Of a stretch of DNA of 64,000 nucleotides, positions 33,626 through 43,252 are shown one piece after another. The stretch comes from Serratia bockelmannii (GTDB taxonomy: Bacteria; Pseudomonadota; Gammaproteobacteria; Enterobacterales; Enterobacteriaceae): contig NZ_VOUX01000001.1 of NCBI RefSeq assembly GCF_008011855.1, positions 62,001 through 126,000 of the forward strand, in the 5' to 3' direction. The notes beneath the pieces are model-generated. The model had not been told where the DNA came from and did not search any database. It was given only the letters and a program-made list of their open reading frames with translations. Within the stretch, counting starts at the first letter, position 1. Each line of letters opens with the position of its first letter. Made by a program: the position numbers and the translations under genes.

Positions 33626-35332
33626 TTAGCGGGGGTCTTCGGCCCAGCCTTTGCGTTTGCTGGTTTTGCCGATGCCGGGGTTGAAGCTGTTGGTTGGATC
33701 GGCGGTGCGGTAGAACGTTTGCAGATCCGGTTTGGCGTGGTACAGGTGGCCAACGTTATGCTCCGCCGGGTACTCGGCGCCGCGCCGGTTGAGGATCTCG
33801 AGCATCTTTTCTTTCAGCGCATGGCTGTCCACGCCTTTTTTCACCACGTAGTCCTGATGGAAGACGTGGCACATAAAGTGGCCGTAATACAGCTTATGCA
33901 CCAGCTGGCTGTCGATTTCCGGCGGCAGCGTTTCAAACCAGTCGGTGTCGTTGCGGCGCAGGGCGATATCCAGCGCCAGAATATCCTCCACCTTGTCGGC
34001 GTGCACCGCGTGGTAGCGCACGGCGGCACCGGCGGCGGCGAAGCGGTGCAGGAAGGCCTTTTTGCCTTCGTCAGGCGTGCAGGCGAAGAAGGCGCCTTCG
34101 GCCTGGGCGAAATAGTCGGTCAGATAGCGCTGAGCTTCGTCTACGCCGGGGCCGGCCATCTTCAGCAGCAGGTGGTGTTCGAAACGTTCGCGGTATTCCT
34201 TCATGCGCTTCGGCAGGTGGCTCGGTGCCAGATGGCTCAGGCCCTGCATCAGCCGATCGGTCAGGTTGTGCGGCAGCAGCGGCAGCTTGTTGAGGCTGGC
34301 ATCCATGCGGCCTTTCAGGGTGAAGAAGCGCGGCATCTGATCGGTGCCGAGCTTGTCGATCATCATGAAGGTGTCTTTGCCGTACACCTCGGCGATGTCG
34401 AAGATATCGCGGTGCATGTATTCACCGGCCACCGGCAGGTTTTCGAATTTGCTCAGCATGTGGCGGCGCAGTTCGGTCAGCACCGCGGTGTCGTTGGTGC
34501 CGATATAGAACACCTGCTCTTTGCCTTCTTTCTCGAAGGTGTCGAGCCGCACCGCGAACACCGCCAGCTTGCCGGCGCAGCCGGAAGCTTCGTACAGGCG
34601 GCGTTTGTCGGCGTTGAAGCGGGAAGGGGTGTCGGCATCGACGTCGCGCACCCGGCTGGCGTATTCGTTATCCGAGGCGCGCAACTCGCCGTACTCGACG
34701 TCTGTCGGGCGATAGTCGCCTTTTTCTAACCGGGTGAGGATCTCTTCCGGCGTGTCGCCAAGCCGGATGCCCAGATGGTTCACCAGGCGCAGCTGGCCGT
34801 CTTCCCCTAACTGGGCGTACAGCGCCATTTCGGTATAGGCCGGGCCGCGTTTCACCAGCGAGCCGCCGGAGTTGTTGCATACGCCGCCGATCACCGAGGC
34901 GCCGATGCAGGAGGAGCCGATCACCGAATGCGGTTCGCGGCCGTAGGGTTTGAGCAATTTCTCGAGGTGGTGCAGAGTGCTGCCGGGGAAGCCGACCACC
35001 TGCTTGCCGTTGTCCAGCACCTGAATATGATCGAGGCGCAGAGTGCTGACGATGACGATGTCGCGGTCATAGTCGTTGCCGCTGGGGGTTGACCCTTCGG
35101 TCAGGCCGGTATTGGCGGCCTGCATAATGACGATTTTGTCGGCAGCCACGCAGGCCTGCAAAATGCGCCACAGCTGCAGCAGGCTAGTGGGAAACACCAC
35201 CGCCAGCGCCTGGCCTTCGCCGGAGCGGAACCCCTTGCGATACCGCTCGGTGTTGCGATCGCCGGTCAACAGCTGCGGGCCGCCGACGATGTCTTTGAGC
35301 TGATTGATAAACGTCTGATTGCCTGACTGCAT
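33626..35332 (-). CDS. dld: Quinone-dependent D-lactate dehydrogenase
   Basis: 568-residue FAD flavoprotein on the inner face of the inner membrane, oxidising D-lactate to pyruvate and reducing quinone. Close to E. coli Dld (571): LLTGDRNTERYRKGFRSGEG, the FAD-binding ANTGLTEGSTP and SSCIGASVIGGVCNNSGG, and HVFHQDYVVKKG. Also uses D-amino-acid-like D-lactate from D-Ala metabolism. Single gene. Confidence 0.95.
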   Translation of the reverse strand: MQSGNQTFINQLKDIVGGPQLLTGDRNTERYRKGFRSGEGQALAVVFPTSLLQLWRILQACVAADKIVIMQAANTGLTEGSTPSGNDYDRDIVIVSTLRLDHIQVLDNGKQVVGFPGSTLHHLEKLLKPYGREPHSVIGSSCIGASVIGGVCNNSGGSLVKRGPAYTEMALYAQLGEDGQLRLVNHLGIRLGDTPEEILTRLEKGDYRPTDVEYGELRASDNEYASRVRDVDADTPSRFNADKRRLYEASGCAGKLAVFAVRLDTFEKEGKEQVFYIGTNDTAVLTELRRHMLSKFENLPVAGEYMHRDIFDIAEVYGKDTFMMIDKLGTDQMPRFFTLKGRMDASLNKLPLLPHNLTDRLMQGLSHLAPSHLPKRMKEYRERFEHHLLLKMAGPGVDEAQRYLTDYFAQAEGAFFACTPDEGKKAFLHRFAAAGAAVRYHAVHADKVEDILALDIALRRNDTDWFETLPPEIDSQLVHKLYYGHFMCHVFHQDYVVKKGVDSHALKEKMLEILNRRGAEYPAEHNVGHLYHAKPDLQTFYRTADPTNSFNPGIGKTSKRKGWAEDPR

Positions 35333-35422
35333 GCTGCCTGTCTCCCTGTCATCTCCGTCGCTTTAACCGCGGCGCCGGAGTGCCGCACATAAGCTAAGAG
35401 GTTATCAAGTGAATAACTTATT

Positions 35423-35451
35423 AAGCCATTAGCTTATTTGGCTAATGGCTT
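35423..35451 (-). terminator. Hairpin after the second map gene
   Basis: 11-base perfect stem AAGCCATTAGC/GCTAATGGCTT with a seven-base loop, just past the map stop on the minus strand, followed there by AATAAGTTATT. Weak U-content. Its left flank holds CTTATTAAG, the motif repeated near parA. Confidence 0.6.
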
Positions 35452-35457
35452 GCGGGT

Positions 35458-36252
35458 TTAGTAGCGCTCGGCGTAGCCGGCGCGGCGCTCTTCGTCGCGC
35501 AGCGTCAGAATCTCCACGCCGTCGGCGGTGACCGCCACGGTATGTTCCCACTGCGCCGACAGTTTTTTGTCGCGCGTCACCACCGTCCAGCCGTCCTTCT
35601 TCTGCTTGATGCGGCGGTCGCCCTGGTTGATCATCGGCTCGATGGTGAACACCATGCCCTCTTGCAGCACCAGACCGCTGCCGGGTTGACCGTAGTGCAA
35701 TACCGCCGGCTCTTCGTGCATGTCGCGGCCGATGCCGTGGCCGCAATACTCCCGCACGATGCTGTAGCCGGCCTGCTCGGCATGCCGCTGGATGGCGTGG
35801 CCGATATCACCCAGGGTGGCGCCCGGTTTCACCGCGCGAATGCCCTGCCACATCGATTCATAGACGTTGTTCACCAGCCGTTTGGCCAGCGGCGTCACCT
35901 GGCCGATGCAGTACATCTTGCTGGAGTCGGCGATGTAGCCGCCGTTTTCCAGCGTGATATCTACGTTGACAATCATACCGGAACGCAGGATTTTGCTGGC
36001 CGACGGCACCCCGTGGCACACCACATCGTCGATTGAGGTGTTGAGCACATAGGGGAAATCATACTGCCCCTTGCTGGCCGGGCGCGATTTCAGTTCTTCG
36101 ACGATAAACGCCTCGGCGCGGTCGTTGATCTCCATGGTGGAGATGCCTTCGACGATGACCTCATCGAGCATAGCAAACACTTTGGCCAGCAGGGCGCCGG
36201 AATGGCGCATTTTGGCAATCTCTTCCGGCGTTTTAATCACAATCTCTTTCAC
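35458..36252 (-). CDS. map: Second type I methionine aminopeptidase, paired with ParD-like gene
   Basis: 264 residues. All five dinuclear-metal ligands are present: Asp in NVDITL and ADSSKMY, His in CGHGIGRD, Glu in FTIEPMIN and QWEHTV. Removes N-terminal Met from proteins. The housekeeping map normally lies beside rpsB, so this is probably a paralogue. It starts with GTG and overlaps the ParD-like stop by four bases (GTGA), which makes the two genes one coupled unit. This pairing resembles a toxin-antitoxin layout; no such role is established here. Confidence 0.85.
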   Translation of the reverse strand: MKEIVIKTPEEIAKMRHSGALLAKVFAMLDEVIVEGISTMEINDRAEAFIVEELKSRPASKGQYDFPYVLNTSIDDVVCHGVPSASKILRSGMIVNVDITLENGGYIADSSKMYCIGQVTPLAKRLVNNVYESMWQGIRAVKPGATLGDIGHAIQRHAEQAGYSIVREYCGHGIGRDMHEEPAVLHYGQPGSGLVLQEGMVFTIEPMINQGDRRIKQKKDGWTVVTRDKKLSAQWEHTVAVTADGVEILTLRDEERRAGYAERY

Positions 36253-36452
36253 CCGACAATCTCCTTCAGCGTCAGCGCGTTATCTTTCATCATTTTTTTT
36301 ACCAGTTGCGGGTAAGTCAGTTCCGGATGGAACTCCGCCAGCATGCCAATCTTGATCCAGTACTCGGCCTGCGCGTTGATCGAACGCGTCATGGTCAGGC
36401 TGGCGAGGCGCAGATCGTCATGCAGCGCGTCCGAAATTTTTACGATGCCCAT
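36249..36452 (-). CDS. ParD-like ribbon-helix-helix protein
   Basis: 67 residues: MGIVKISDALHDDLRLASLTMTRSINAQAEYWIKIG, a strand plus two helices typical of ParD-like/RHH DNA-binding proteins, followed by a short C-terminal tail (YPQLVKKMMKDNALTLKEIVG). GGAG six bases upstream supports this start; another ATG lies four codons earlier. Coupled to the following map gene. Likely autorepressor; role as antitoxin is speculation. Confidence 0.75.
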   Translation of the reverse strand: MGIVKISDALHDDLRLASLTMTRSINAQAEYWIKIGMLAEFHPELTYPQLVKKMMKDNALTLKEIVG

Positions 36453-36621
36453 CGGCGTCTCCATAAGTAAACAATATATGAAGTGTATACGTTTAGGATG
36501 GTCGCGATGTGGCATTCCGTGGCGTAAGAAGATTCTGGCAACAACGATTGCCGCCGCCAGGCAATGCGTTTATTGTGATGAACGACTTTTTTGCCATGAT
36601 TTTTTCAGAAGGATTTAAGGC

Positions 36622-37725
36622 GTGACTAAACTACGTGTTGGGGTGATTTTTGGCGGTAAATCGGCGGAGCATGAGGTGTCGCTGCAGTCGGCCAAAAACA
36701 TTGTGGATGCAATCGACAAAGAGAAGTTTGACGTCACGCTGCTGGGGATCGACAAACAGGGGCAGTGGCACATCAACGACGCCTCCAACTACCTGCTCAA
36801 CGCCGAGAACCCGGCGCTGATCGCGCTGAACCGCTCGAACAAGAACGTGGCGCTGATCCCGGGCCAGGAAAAACAGCAGCTGATCGAAGCGGGCAGCGCC
36901 GGTGCGCTGGGCCAGCTCGACGTCATTTTCCCGATCGTACACGGCACGCTGGGGGAAGACGGCTCGCTGCAGGGGCTGCTGCGCATGGCCAATATGCCGT
37001 TCGTCGGCGCCGGCGTGCTCGGCTCGGCGGTCAGCATGGATAAAGACGTGACCAAGCGCCTGCTGCGCGACGCCGGGCTGGCGGTGGCGCCTTTCGTCAC
37101 CCTGACCCGCGCCAACCGCGCCGGGTTCACGTTTGAGCAACTGAGCGAGCGCCTAGGCCTGCCGCTGTTCGTCAAGCCGGCCAACCAGGGCTCGTCGGTC
37201 GGGGTCAGCAAGGTGGAAAACCGCGCCGAGTTTGACGCGGCGGTGGCACTGGCCTTCAGCTTCGATCACAAAGTGCTGGTGGAGTCGGCGATCGTCGGCC
37301 GCGAGATCGAGTGCGCGGTGCTGGGGAACGACGATCCGCAGGCCAGCGTGTGTGGCGAGATCGTGCTGAGCGACGCTTTCTACTCCTACGACACCAAATA
37401 CATCAATGAGCAGGGTGCTCAGGTGGTGGTGCCGGCGGCGATCGCGCCGGAAGTGAGCGACCACATCCGTGAGGTGGCGCTGAAGGCGTTCCGCGCGCTG
37501 GAGTGCTTCGGGCTGGCGCGGGTGGATGTGTTCCTGACGCCGGATAACCAGGTGGTAATCAACGAGATCAACACGCTGCCGGGCTTCACCAACATCAGCA
37601 TGTATCCCAAGCTGTGGGCCGCGAGTGGCGTCAGCTACCAGGCGCTGATCACGCGCCTGATCGAATTGGCGCTGGAGCGCCACCAGCAGGATCGCGCGCT
37701 GAACAGTTCGGTGTTCGATCGCTAA
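36622..37725 (+). CDS. ddlA: D-alanine--D-alanine ligase A
   Basis: 367-residue ATP-grasp ligase making D-Ala-D-Ala for peptidoglycan. Close to E. coli Ddl[21 protein letters not shown]-type start, [33 protein letters not shown], and [16 protein letters not shown] at the active site. Starts with GTG after AGAAGGATT. Single gene; a GC hairpin follows. Confidence 0.95.
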   Translation: MTKLRVGVIFGGKSAEHEVSLQSAKNIVDAIDKEKFDVTLLGIDKQGQWHINDASNYLLNAENPALIALNRSNKNVALIPGQEKQQLIEAGSAGALGQLDVIFPIVHGTLGEDGSLQGLLRMANMPFVGAGVLGSAVSMDKDVTKRLLRDAGLAVAPFVTLTRANRAGFTFEQLSERLGLPLFVKPANQGSSVGVSKVENRAEFDAAVALAFSFDHKVLVESAIVGREIECAVLGNDDPQASVCGEIVLSDAFYSYDTKYINEQGAQVVVPAAIAPEVSDHIREVALKAFRALECFGLARVDVFLTPDNQVVINEINTLPGFTNISMYPKLWAASGVSYQALITRLIELALERHQQDRALNSSVFDR

Positions 37726-37733
37726 ACGCGGCA

Positions 37734-37754
37734 GGGGGCGGCGGTACCGCCCCC
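37734..37754. terminator. GC hairpin between convergent ddlA and binding-protein gene
   Basis: Eight-base stem GGGGGCGG/CCGCCCCC with a five-base loop in the 34-base gap between the convergent stops. No U-run. Confidence 0.55.
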
Positions 37755-37759
37755 GTCCA

Positions 37760-38539
37760 TCACTTCACCGTCACGTCGATATCGCCGAAATACTTCTTCG
37801 ACAGCGCCGTCACCGTGCCTTGCTGTTTCACTTTGGCGATGGCGGCATCCAGTTTCTTCTTCAGCGCCTCATCCCCTTTACGCAGGCCGAAGGCAATGCC
37901 TTCACCGAGGATCTTGTCGTCGCGCACCGCCTCGCCGACGAAGGCGAAGCCCTTGCCGTCCGGCTGCGACAGGAAGCCGCTTTGCCCCGACGGTGCCATC
38001 ACCAGCGTAGCGTCGAGCCGACCGGCCGCCAGGTCAAGGTAAACCTGATTCTGATCCTGATAAGACACCACGTCCACGCCCGCCGGCGCCCAATGGGTTT
38101 TGGCGTAAATCTCCTGAATCGAGCCTTGCAGCACGCCCACGTGTTTGCCCGCCAGCGCTTTGGCGTCCGGCAGCAGGCCGCTGTCGGCCTTGGCGATCAG
38201 GCGGTTCGGCACCTGATAGATGGCGTCGGTAAAGGCGATCGCCTGGCGCCGCTGTTCGGTCACGTTCATCGCCGAGTTGATGGCGTCGAACTTGCGCGCC
38301 TGCAGCGCCGGGATCAGGCTGTCGAACGAGGTTTCCACCCAGCTGCATTGCAACTGCGCGGCGGCGCACACCGCGTCGCCCAGCTCGATGTCGAACCCTT
38401 CCAGTTTGCCGCTGGCGGATTTGGATTCGAACGGCGGATACAGCGCTTCCAGGCCGAAACGCAGGCTGTTTTCCGCCGCCAGAGAAGAGCCGGCGGCCAG
38501 CAGGCATCCGGCGGCGAACAGCGTTTTCAAAGCTTTCAT
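37760..38539 (-). CDS. ArgT/HisJ-like periplasmic amino-acid-binding protein, orphan
   Basis: 259 residues with signal peptide (MKALKTLFAAGCLLAAGSSLAA) and SBP_bac_3 fold: LRFGLEALYPPFESKSASGKLEGFDIELG, then VGVLQGSIQEIYA. Resembles lysine/arginine/ornithine- and histidine-binding proteins. No permease or ATPase gene lies nearby, so it would have to work with another transporter. It follows ybdL after 34 bases on the same strand, so the pair may be one transcript. Confidence 0.85.
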   Translation of the reverse strand: MKALKTLFAAGCLLAAGSSLAAENSLRFGLEALYPPFESKSASGKLEGFDIELGDAVCAAAQLQCSWVETSFDSLIPALQARKFDAINSAMNVTEQRRQAIAFTDAIYQVPNRLIAKADSGLLPDAKALAGKHVGVLQGSIQEIYAKTHWAPAGVDVVSYQDQNQVYLDLAAGRLDATLVMAPSGQSGFLSQPDGKGFAFVGEAVRDDKILGEGIAFGLRKGDEALKKKLDAAIAKVKQQGTVTALSKKYFGDIDVTVK

Positions 38540-38573
38540 AGGCAGTGCCCCTTTCCCATGGTCGGACAAAAAA

Positions 38574-39728
38574 TTACACCTGGCTCAGGCGGCGCGCGCC
38601 TTCCAGCAGGGTCTCGTTATCTTTGGAAAAACTCAGCCGAATAAGGCCGGTATCGGTGCCGTCGCTGTAGAACGCCGACAGCGGGATCGTCGCCACCTTC
38701 GCTTCGCGGATCAAGCGCACGGCGAAATCATTGTCGCTTTCGTGGCTGAAGCCGCTAAAGCGGGCCAGCATGAAGAAGCTGCCGCTGCTGGGCAGCAGCT
38801 CAAAGCGCGAATCCTGCAGGGCGCTGGCCAGCAGATCGCGCTTTTGTTGGTAAAACGCCGCCAGCCCCAGGTAGCTCTGCGGATTGGCGAGCGCGGCGGC
38901 GAAGGCGTGCTGCATCGGCGTATCGGCGGAGAACACCATGAACTGGTGCACCTTGCGGATCTCGTCCATCAACGCCGCCGGCGCCAGGCAATAGCCAACG
39001 CGCCAGCCGGTGACGTGGTAGGTTTTGCCGAACGACGAGACGATCACGCTGCGTTCGGCCAGCTGCGGATAGCGCGCCATGCTGTGGTGAATATCGCCGT
39101 CGAACACCACATGCTCGTAGACCTCGTCGGACAAGATCACGATATCGGTGTCGCGGGTCAGGGCGGTCAGGCGGTCGATATCCTGCGCGTCGAACACCGC
39201 GCCGGTCGGGTTGTGCGGCGTGTTGACGATGATCATGCGCGTTTTGCCGTTGATGGCGGCGGCCACTTCGTCCCAGTCGACGCGAAAGTCCTGCAGCGAC
39301 AGTTTGATCGCCACCGGCGTGGCGCCCTGCAGGCGCACGATCGGCGCATAGCTGTCGAACGCCGGTTCGAAATAGATCACCTCGTCGCCGGGATGCACCA
39401 GCGCGCTGATCGCCGAGTACAGCCCTTCGCTGGCGCTGGCGATCACCGTGATTTCTTCGTCGGCGTCATAGCGCGCGCCATACAATCGTTCAGCTTTTTC
39501 CGCCAGAGCAGCACGTAATGCCGCCACGCCGCTCATCGGCGCGTATTGGTTATGACCTGCGCGCATGGCTTGTGCCGTTGCCTCGATCAGCTGCGGGTCT
39601 CCGGCGAAATTGGGCGCGCCCTGCGACAGGTTGAGGGCCTGATGTTCGGCGCTGAGTTGGCCAATGACGGTGAAGATGGTGGTGCCGACGTCCGGCAGCT
39701 TCGAGCGGGGTGAGCAGGCGCTCTGCAT
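38574..39728 (-). CDS. ybdL: Methionine aminotransferase
   Basis: 384-residue PLP enzyme, aminotransferase class I/II. It reads as YbdL: SKLPDVGTTIFTVIGQL, ANQYAPMSGV-type segment (HNQYAPMSGVAALRAAL), NTPHNPTGAVF, and the PLP Lys in SSFGKTYHVTGWRVGY. YbdL transaminates methionine and some aromatic amino acids. Divergent from a LysR gene. Coupled by position to an orphan amino-acid-binding protein. Confidence 0.87.
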   Translation of the reverse strand: MQSACSPRSKLPDVGTTIFTVIGQLSAEHQALNLSQGAPNFAGDPQLIEATAQAMRAGHNQYAPMSGVAALRAALAEKAERLYGARYDADEEITVIASASEGLYSAISALVHPGDEVIYFEPAFDSYAPIVRLQGATPVAIKLSLQDFRVDWDEVAAAINGKTRMIIVNTPHNPTGAVFDAQDIDRLTALTRDTDIVILSDEVYEHVVFDGDIHHSMARYPQLAERSVIVSSFGKTYHVTGWRVGYCLAPAALMDEIRKVHQFMVFSADTPMQHAFAAALANPQSYLGLAAFYQQKRDLLASALQDSRFELLPSSGSFFMLARFSGFSHESDNDFAVRLIREAKVATIPLSAFYSDGTDTGLIRLSFSKDNETLLEGARRLSQV

Positions 39729-39846
39729 GATGGGCTCCAGGCAAACAGGGAAGTGTTGAACGATTAAGCATCAGCCGGCGTAGGCGGACAAGGGAAAGTT
39801 TGTCATACTTGCCATGCACTACGATCATACCTAATCGAGGCACGCT

Positions 39847-40767
39847 ATGCCGATATCCCTGCCGTCGCTCGACGTGTTGAAAACCTTTGTGGTGGTGGCG
39901 CAACGCCTCAACTTTACCCATGCCGCCCGGCAGCTGCACCTGACGCAGGGGGCGGTCAGCCGGCAAATTCTCGGGCTGGAACAGCGTCTGGGCTATCCGC
40001 TGTTCAGCCGTCAGGCGCGCGGTTTGGCGCTGACGCCGCAGGGCGCGCAGCTGCTGGCGCCGGTGCAGCAAGCGCTGGGGCAGTTGGATGAAGCCCTGAC
40101 GCGGGCCGCCGCCCCGCCAGGGGCGCTGCGCATCAAATGCCCGACCTGCGCCATGCGTTGGGTGCTGCCGCGCATTATTCGCCTGCAAAATGAACGGCCG
40201 GACATGCATATCGAGCTGACCGCTTCGGTGTCGCACGGCCTGGATTTCAGTACCGAGCAGTTTGACGCCGCGGTGGTATTCGGCCGGCCGCCGGGTAAAA
40301 AGCTGACCGCGCACCTGCTGTTCGATGAAATCCTCACGCCGGTCTGCACGCCGACATTTTTGCCGCCGACGCCTCGGCTGACGGACTTGACGGACAAAAC
40401 CCTGCTGCACCCGACGCGCGATCGGCGCGACTGGCTGCGCTGGCTGAAGGCAGCGGGCGCCGATGCGTTGCCGTCCGGCAAGGCCCAGCATTTTGATACC
40501 CTCGATCTGGCGATGAGCGCCGCGCTGCAGGGGTTTGGCATCGCCATCGGCGATCTGTGCCTGCTGGAGGAGGATATTCAGGCGCAGCGTATCGTGACGC
40601 CGTTCCCGCTCTGCGTCAGCAGCGGCGCGGCCTATTATTTGGTCTATCCTGAACGCACGGTGGCGCCGCCGACGTTAACCGCGCTGGTCGATTTTCTGGC
40701 GGCGGAGGCCGCCGACAGCCGCGCCCGGCTACAGAATTACCTGCCGATGACCTGTAATGCTTTGTAA
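39847..40767 (+). CDS. LysR-family regulator divergent from ybdL
   Basis: 306-residue LTTR with HTH in LDVLKTFVVVAQRLNFTHAARQLHLTQGAVSRQI and a GcvA-like effector domain. Divergent from ybdL across 118 bases, so it probably controls the aminotransferase and binding-protein genes. Effector unknown. Confidence 0.86.
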   Translation: MPISLPSLDVLKTFVVVAQRLNFTHAARQLHLTQGAVSRQILGLEQRLGYPLFSRQARGLALTPQGAQLLAPVQQALGQLDEALTRAAAPPGALRIKCPTCAMRWVLPRIIRLQNERPDMHIELTASVSHGLDFSTEQFDAAVVFGRPPGKKLTAHLLFDEILTPVCTPTFLPPTPRLTDLTDKTLLHPTRDRRDWLRWLKAAGADALPSGKAQHFDTLDLAMSAALQGFGIAIGDLCLLEEDIQAQRIVTPFPLCVSSGAAYYLVYPERTVAPPTLTALVDFLAAEAADSRARLQNYLPMTCNAL

Positions 40768-40879
40768 ACATTAGCGATGCGAATTCCCTTGGCGATGAAA
40801 CAGAGTGTGGCAAACTGTTTCTTCACTCCGATTAAACCCCGCGGCTTTAGCGGCGGAAACACGCCTGAGATAAAACAAG

Positions 40880-43177
40880 ATGAAATGGCTTTGTGTGGTG
40901 AGTATGTTGTCCGGTCTGGCCCTCAGTCCGGCTTTTGCGCAGGAAACGCCGATAACGCAGGGCATTCACGCCCAGCAGCGCGACGCCTTCGTGTCCAATT
41001 TGATGAAGCAGATGACGCTGGAAGAGAAGATTGGCCAGCTGCGGCTGATCAGCGTCGGGCCGGATAACCCGAAAGAAGCGATCCGCGAGGGGATCCGCAA
41101 AGGGCAGATCGGCGCCATCTTCAATACCGTCACCCGGCCGGATATCCGGGTGATGCAAGATCAGGCGATGCAGCTCAGCCGCCTGAAAATCCCGTTGTTC
41201 TTTGCCTATGACGTGGTGCACGGCCAGCGCACCGTGTTCCCGATCAGCCTGGGACTGGCGGCCAGCTTCGATCTGGAAGCCATCGCGCTCAGCGCCAGGG
41301 TCGCGGCGCAAGAGGCCAGCGATGACGGCCTGAACATGACCTTCGCGCCGATGGTCGATATCACCCGCGATCCGCGCTGGGGCCGGGTCTCCGAAGGCTT
41401 CGGCGAAGACACCTGGCTGGTCTCGAAAATCGCCAAGGTGATGGTTGACGGTTTCCAGAACGGCGATCCGGCCAAACCCGGTTCGGTGATGGCCAGCGTC
41501 AAGCACTTTGCATTGTACGGCGCCGTCGAAGGCGGACGCGATTACAACACCGTCGACATGAGCCCGCTGCGCATGCATCAGGACTATCTGCCGCCTTACA
41601 AAGCGGCGGTGGACGCCGGCAGCGGCGGGGTGATGGTGTCGCTCAACGCGATCAACGGCGTGCCGGCCACCGCCAACCCGTGGCTGCTGAAAGATCTGCT
41701 GCGCGAGCAGTGGGGCTTTAAAGGCATCACCATCAGCGACCACGGCGCGATTAAGGAACTGATTAAGCACGGCGTGGCCGCCGACGCGCGCGACGCGGTG
41801 CGCCTGGCGATCACCTCCGGCGTCGACATGAGCATGAGCGACGAGTTCTACGACAAATACCTGCCGGGCTTGGTGAAAGACGGACTGGTGTCTGAAAGCG
41901 ATATCGACCGCGCCTGCCGCGACGTGCTGAACACCAAATACGACATGGGGCTGTTCACCAATCCTTACGTGCATCTGGGCCCGGCGGGTTCCGATCCGCA
42001 GGACACCAACGCCGAAAGCCGCCTGCACCGCGCCGAAGCGCGGGTGGTGGCGCGCAAGACGATGGTGCTGCTGAAGAACGATAAGCAGACGCTGCCGCTG
42101 AGCAAGCAGGCGACCATCGCGCTGGTCGGGCCGATGGCCGACAGCCAGCGTGACGTGATGGGCAGTTGGTCGGCCGCCGGGGTGGTCAAGCAGTCGGTCA
42201 CCCTGCGTGAGGGGCTGGAGCGGGCGGTGGGCGACAAGGCGCGCATTCTGTACGCCAAGGGCGCCAACGTCACGCAGGATAAAGGCATCATCGACTATTT
42301 GAACGAGTATGAGCCGGCGGTGGCGTTCGATACCCGTTCGCCGCAGCAAATGATCGACGAAGCGGTACAGGCGGCGAACAAGGCCGACGTGGTGGTGGCG
42401 GTGGTGGGGGAATCGCAGGGTATGGCGCACGAGGCCTCCAGCCGCGCCGACATCACGATCCCGCAGAGCCAGCGCGATCTGATTGCCGCGCTGAAAGCCT
42501 CCGGCAAGCCGCTGGTGCTGGTGCTGATGAACGGCCGGCCGCTGGCGCTGAGCTGGGAGAGCGAGCAGGCGGACGCGATGCTGGAAACCTGGTACAGCGG
42601 CACCGAGGGCGGCAACGCGGTGGCGGACGTGCTGTTCGGCGATTACAACCCGTCGGGCAAGCTGCCGATGACCTTCCCGCGCTCGGTCGGCCAGATCCCA
42701 ATGTACTACAACCACCTGAACACCGGCCGGCCGTTCGGCAAGGAGAATCCGGGCAAGTACACCTCGCGCTACTTCGATTCGCCGAACGGCCCGCTGTATC
42801 CGTTCGGCTACGGCCTGAGCTACACCACCTTCAGCCTGTCGGACCTGAAATTGTCCAGCCCGACGATGGCGCGCAACGGCAAGTTAACCGCCAGCGTCAC
42901 GCTGAAGAATACCGGCAAGTACGACGGCGCCACGGTGGTGCAGCTGTATCTGCAGGACGTGACCGCCTCGGTCAGCCGCCCGGTGAAAGAGCTGCGCAAC
43001 TTCAAGAAAGTGACGCTGAAGGCCGGTCAGTCGCAGCAGGTTGAGCTGCCGATTAGCGAAGACGATCTGAAGTTCTACAACGCCAGCCTGAAATGGGGGG
43101 CGGAGCCGGGCAAATTCAACGTGTTCGTCGGCCTGGATTCCGACAACGTGCAGGCGCAAAGTTTTACGCTGAAGTAA
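40880..43177 (+). CDS. bglX: Periplasmic beta-glucosidase BglX
   Basis: 765 residues, the same length as E. coli BglX. Signal peptide to about residue 20 (AFA|QE). GH3 domain with catalytic Asp287 in GITISDHGAI and the KHFALYGAVEGGRDYN segment, a second GH3 domain (VGESQGMAHEASSRADI) and a C-terminal fibronectin-III-like domain. Hydrolyses beta-linked glucosides in the periplasm. The ribosome-binding site is weak (GAGATAAAACAAG). A GC hairpin follows. Confidence 0.95.
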   Translation: MKWLCVVSMLSGLALSPAFAQETPITQGIHAQQRDAFVSNLMKQMTLEEKIGQLRLISVGPDNPKEAIREGIRKGQIGAIFNTVTRPDIRVMQDQAMQLSRLKIPLFFAYDVVHGQRTVFPISLGLAASFDLEAIALSARVAAQEASDDGLNMTFAPMVDITRDPRWGRVSEGFGEDTWLVSKIAKVMVDGFQNGDPAKPGSVMASVKHFALYGAVEGGRDYNTVDMSPLRMHQDYLPPYKAAVDAGSGGVMVSLNAINGVPATANPWLLKDLLREQWGFKGITISDHGAIKELIKHGVAADARDAVRLAITSGVDMSMSDEFYDKYLPGLVKDGLVSESDIDRACRDVLNTKYDMGLFTNPYVHLGPAGSDPQDTNAESRLHRAEARVVARKTMVLLKNDKQTLPLSKQATIALVGPMADSQRDVMGSWSAAGVVKQSVTLREGLERAVGDKARILYAKGANVTQDKGIIDYLNEYEPAVAFDTRSPQQMIDEAVQAANKADVVVAVVGESQGMAHEASSRADITIPQSQRDLIAALKASGKPLVLVLMNGRPLALSWESEQADAMLETWYSGTEGGNAVADVLFGDYNPSGKLPMTFPRSVGQIPMYYNHLNTGRPFGKENPGKYTSRYFDSPNGPLYPFGYGLSYTTFSLSDLKLSSPTMARNGKLTASVTLKNTGKYDGATVVQLYLQDVTASVSRPVKELRNFKKVTLKAGQSQQVELPISEDDLKFYNASLKWGAEPGKFNVFVGLDSDNVQAQSFTLK

Positions 43178-43183
43178 CCTTTT

Positions 43184-43213
43184 CCCCCTCTTTCACTGCG
43201 GTGGGAGAGGGGG
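43184..43213 (+). terminator. Hairpin after bglX
   Basis: Perfect eight-base stem CCCCCTCT/AGAGGGGG with a 14-base loop. It is upstream of the next gene on the same strand, so it may attenuate rather than fully stop transcription. Confidence 0.5.
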
Positions 43214-43252
43214 CATCCATCCCTTTCCGCTAACGTCACCGGAGCTTGCCTC

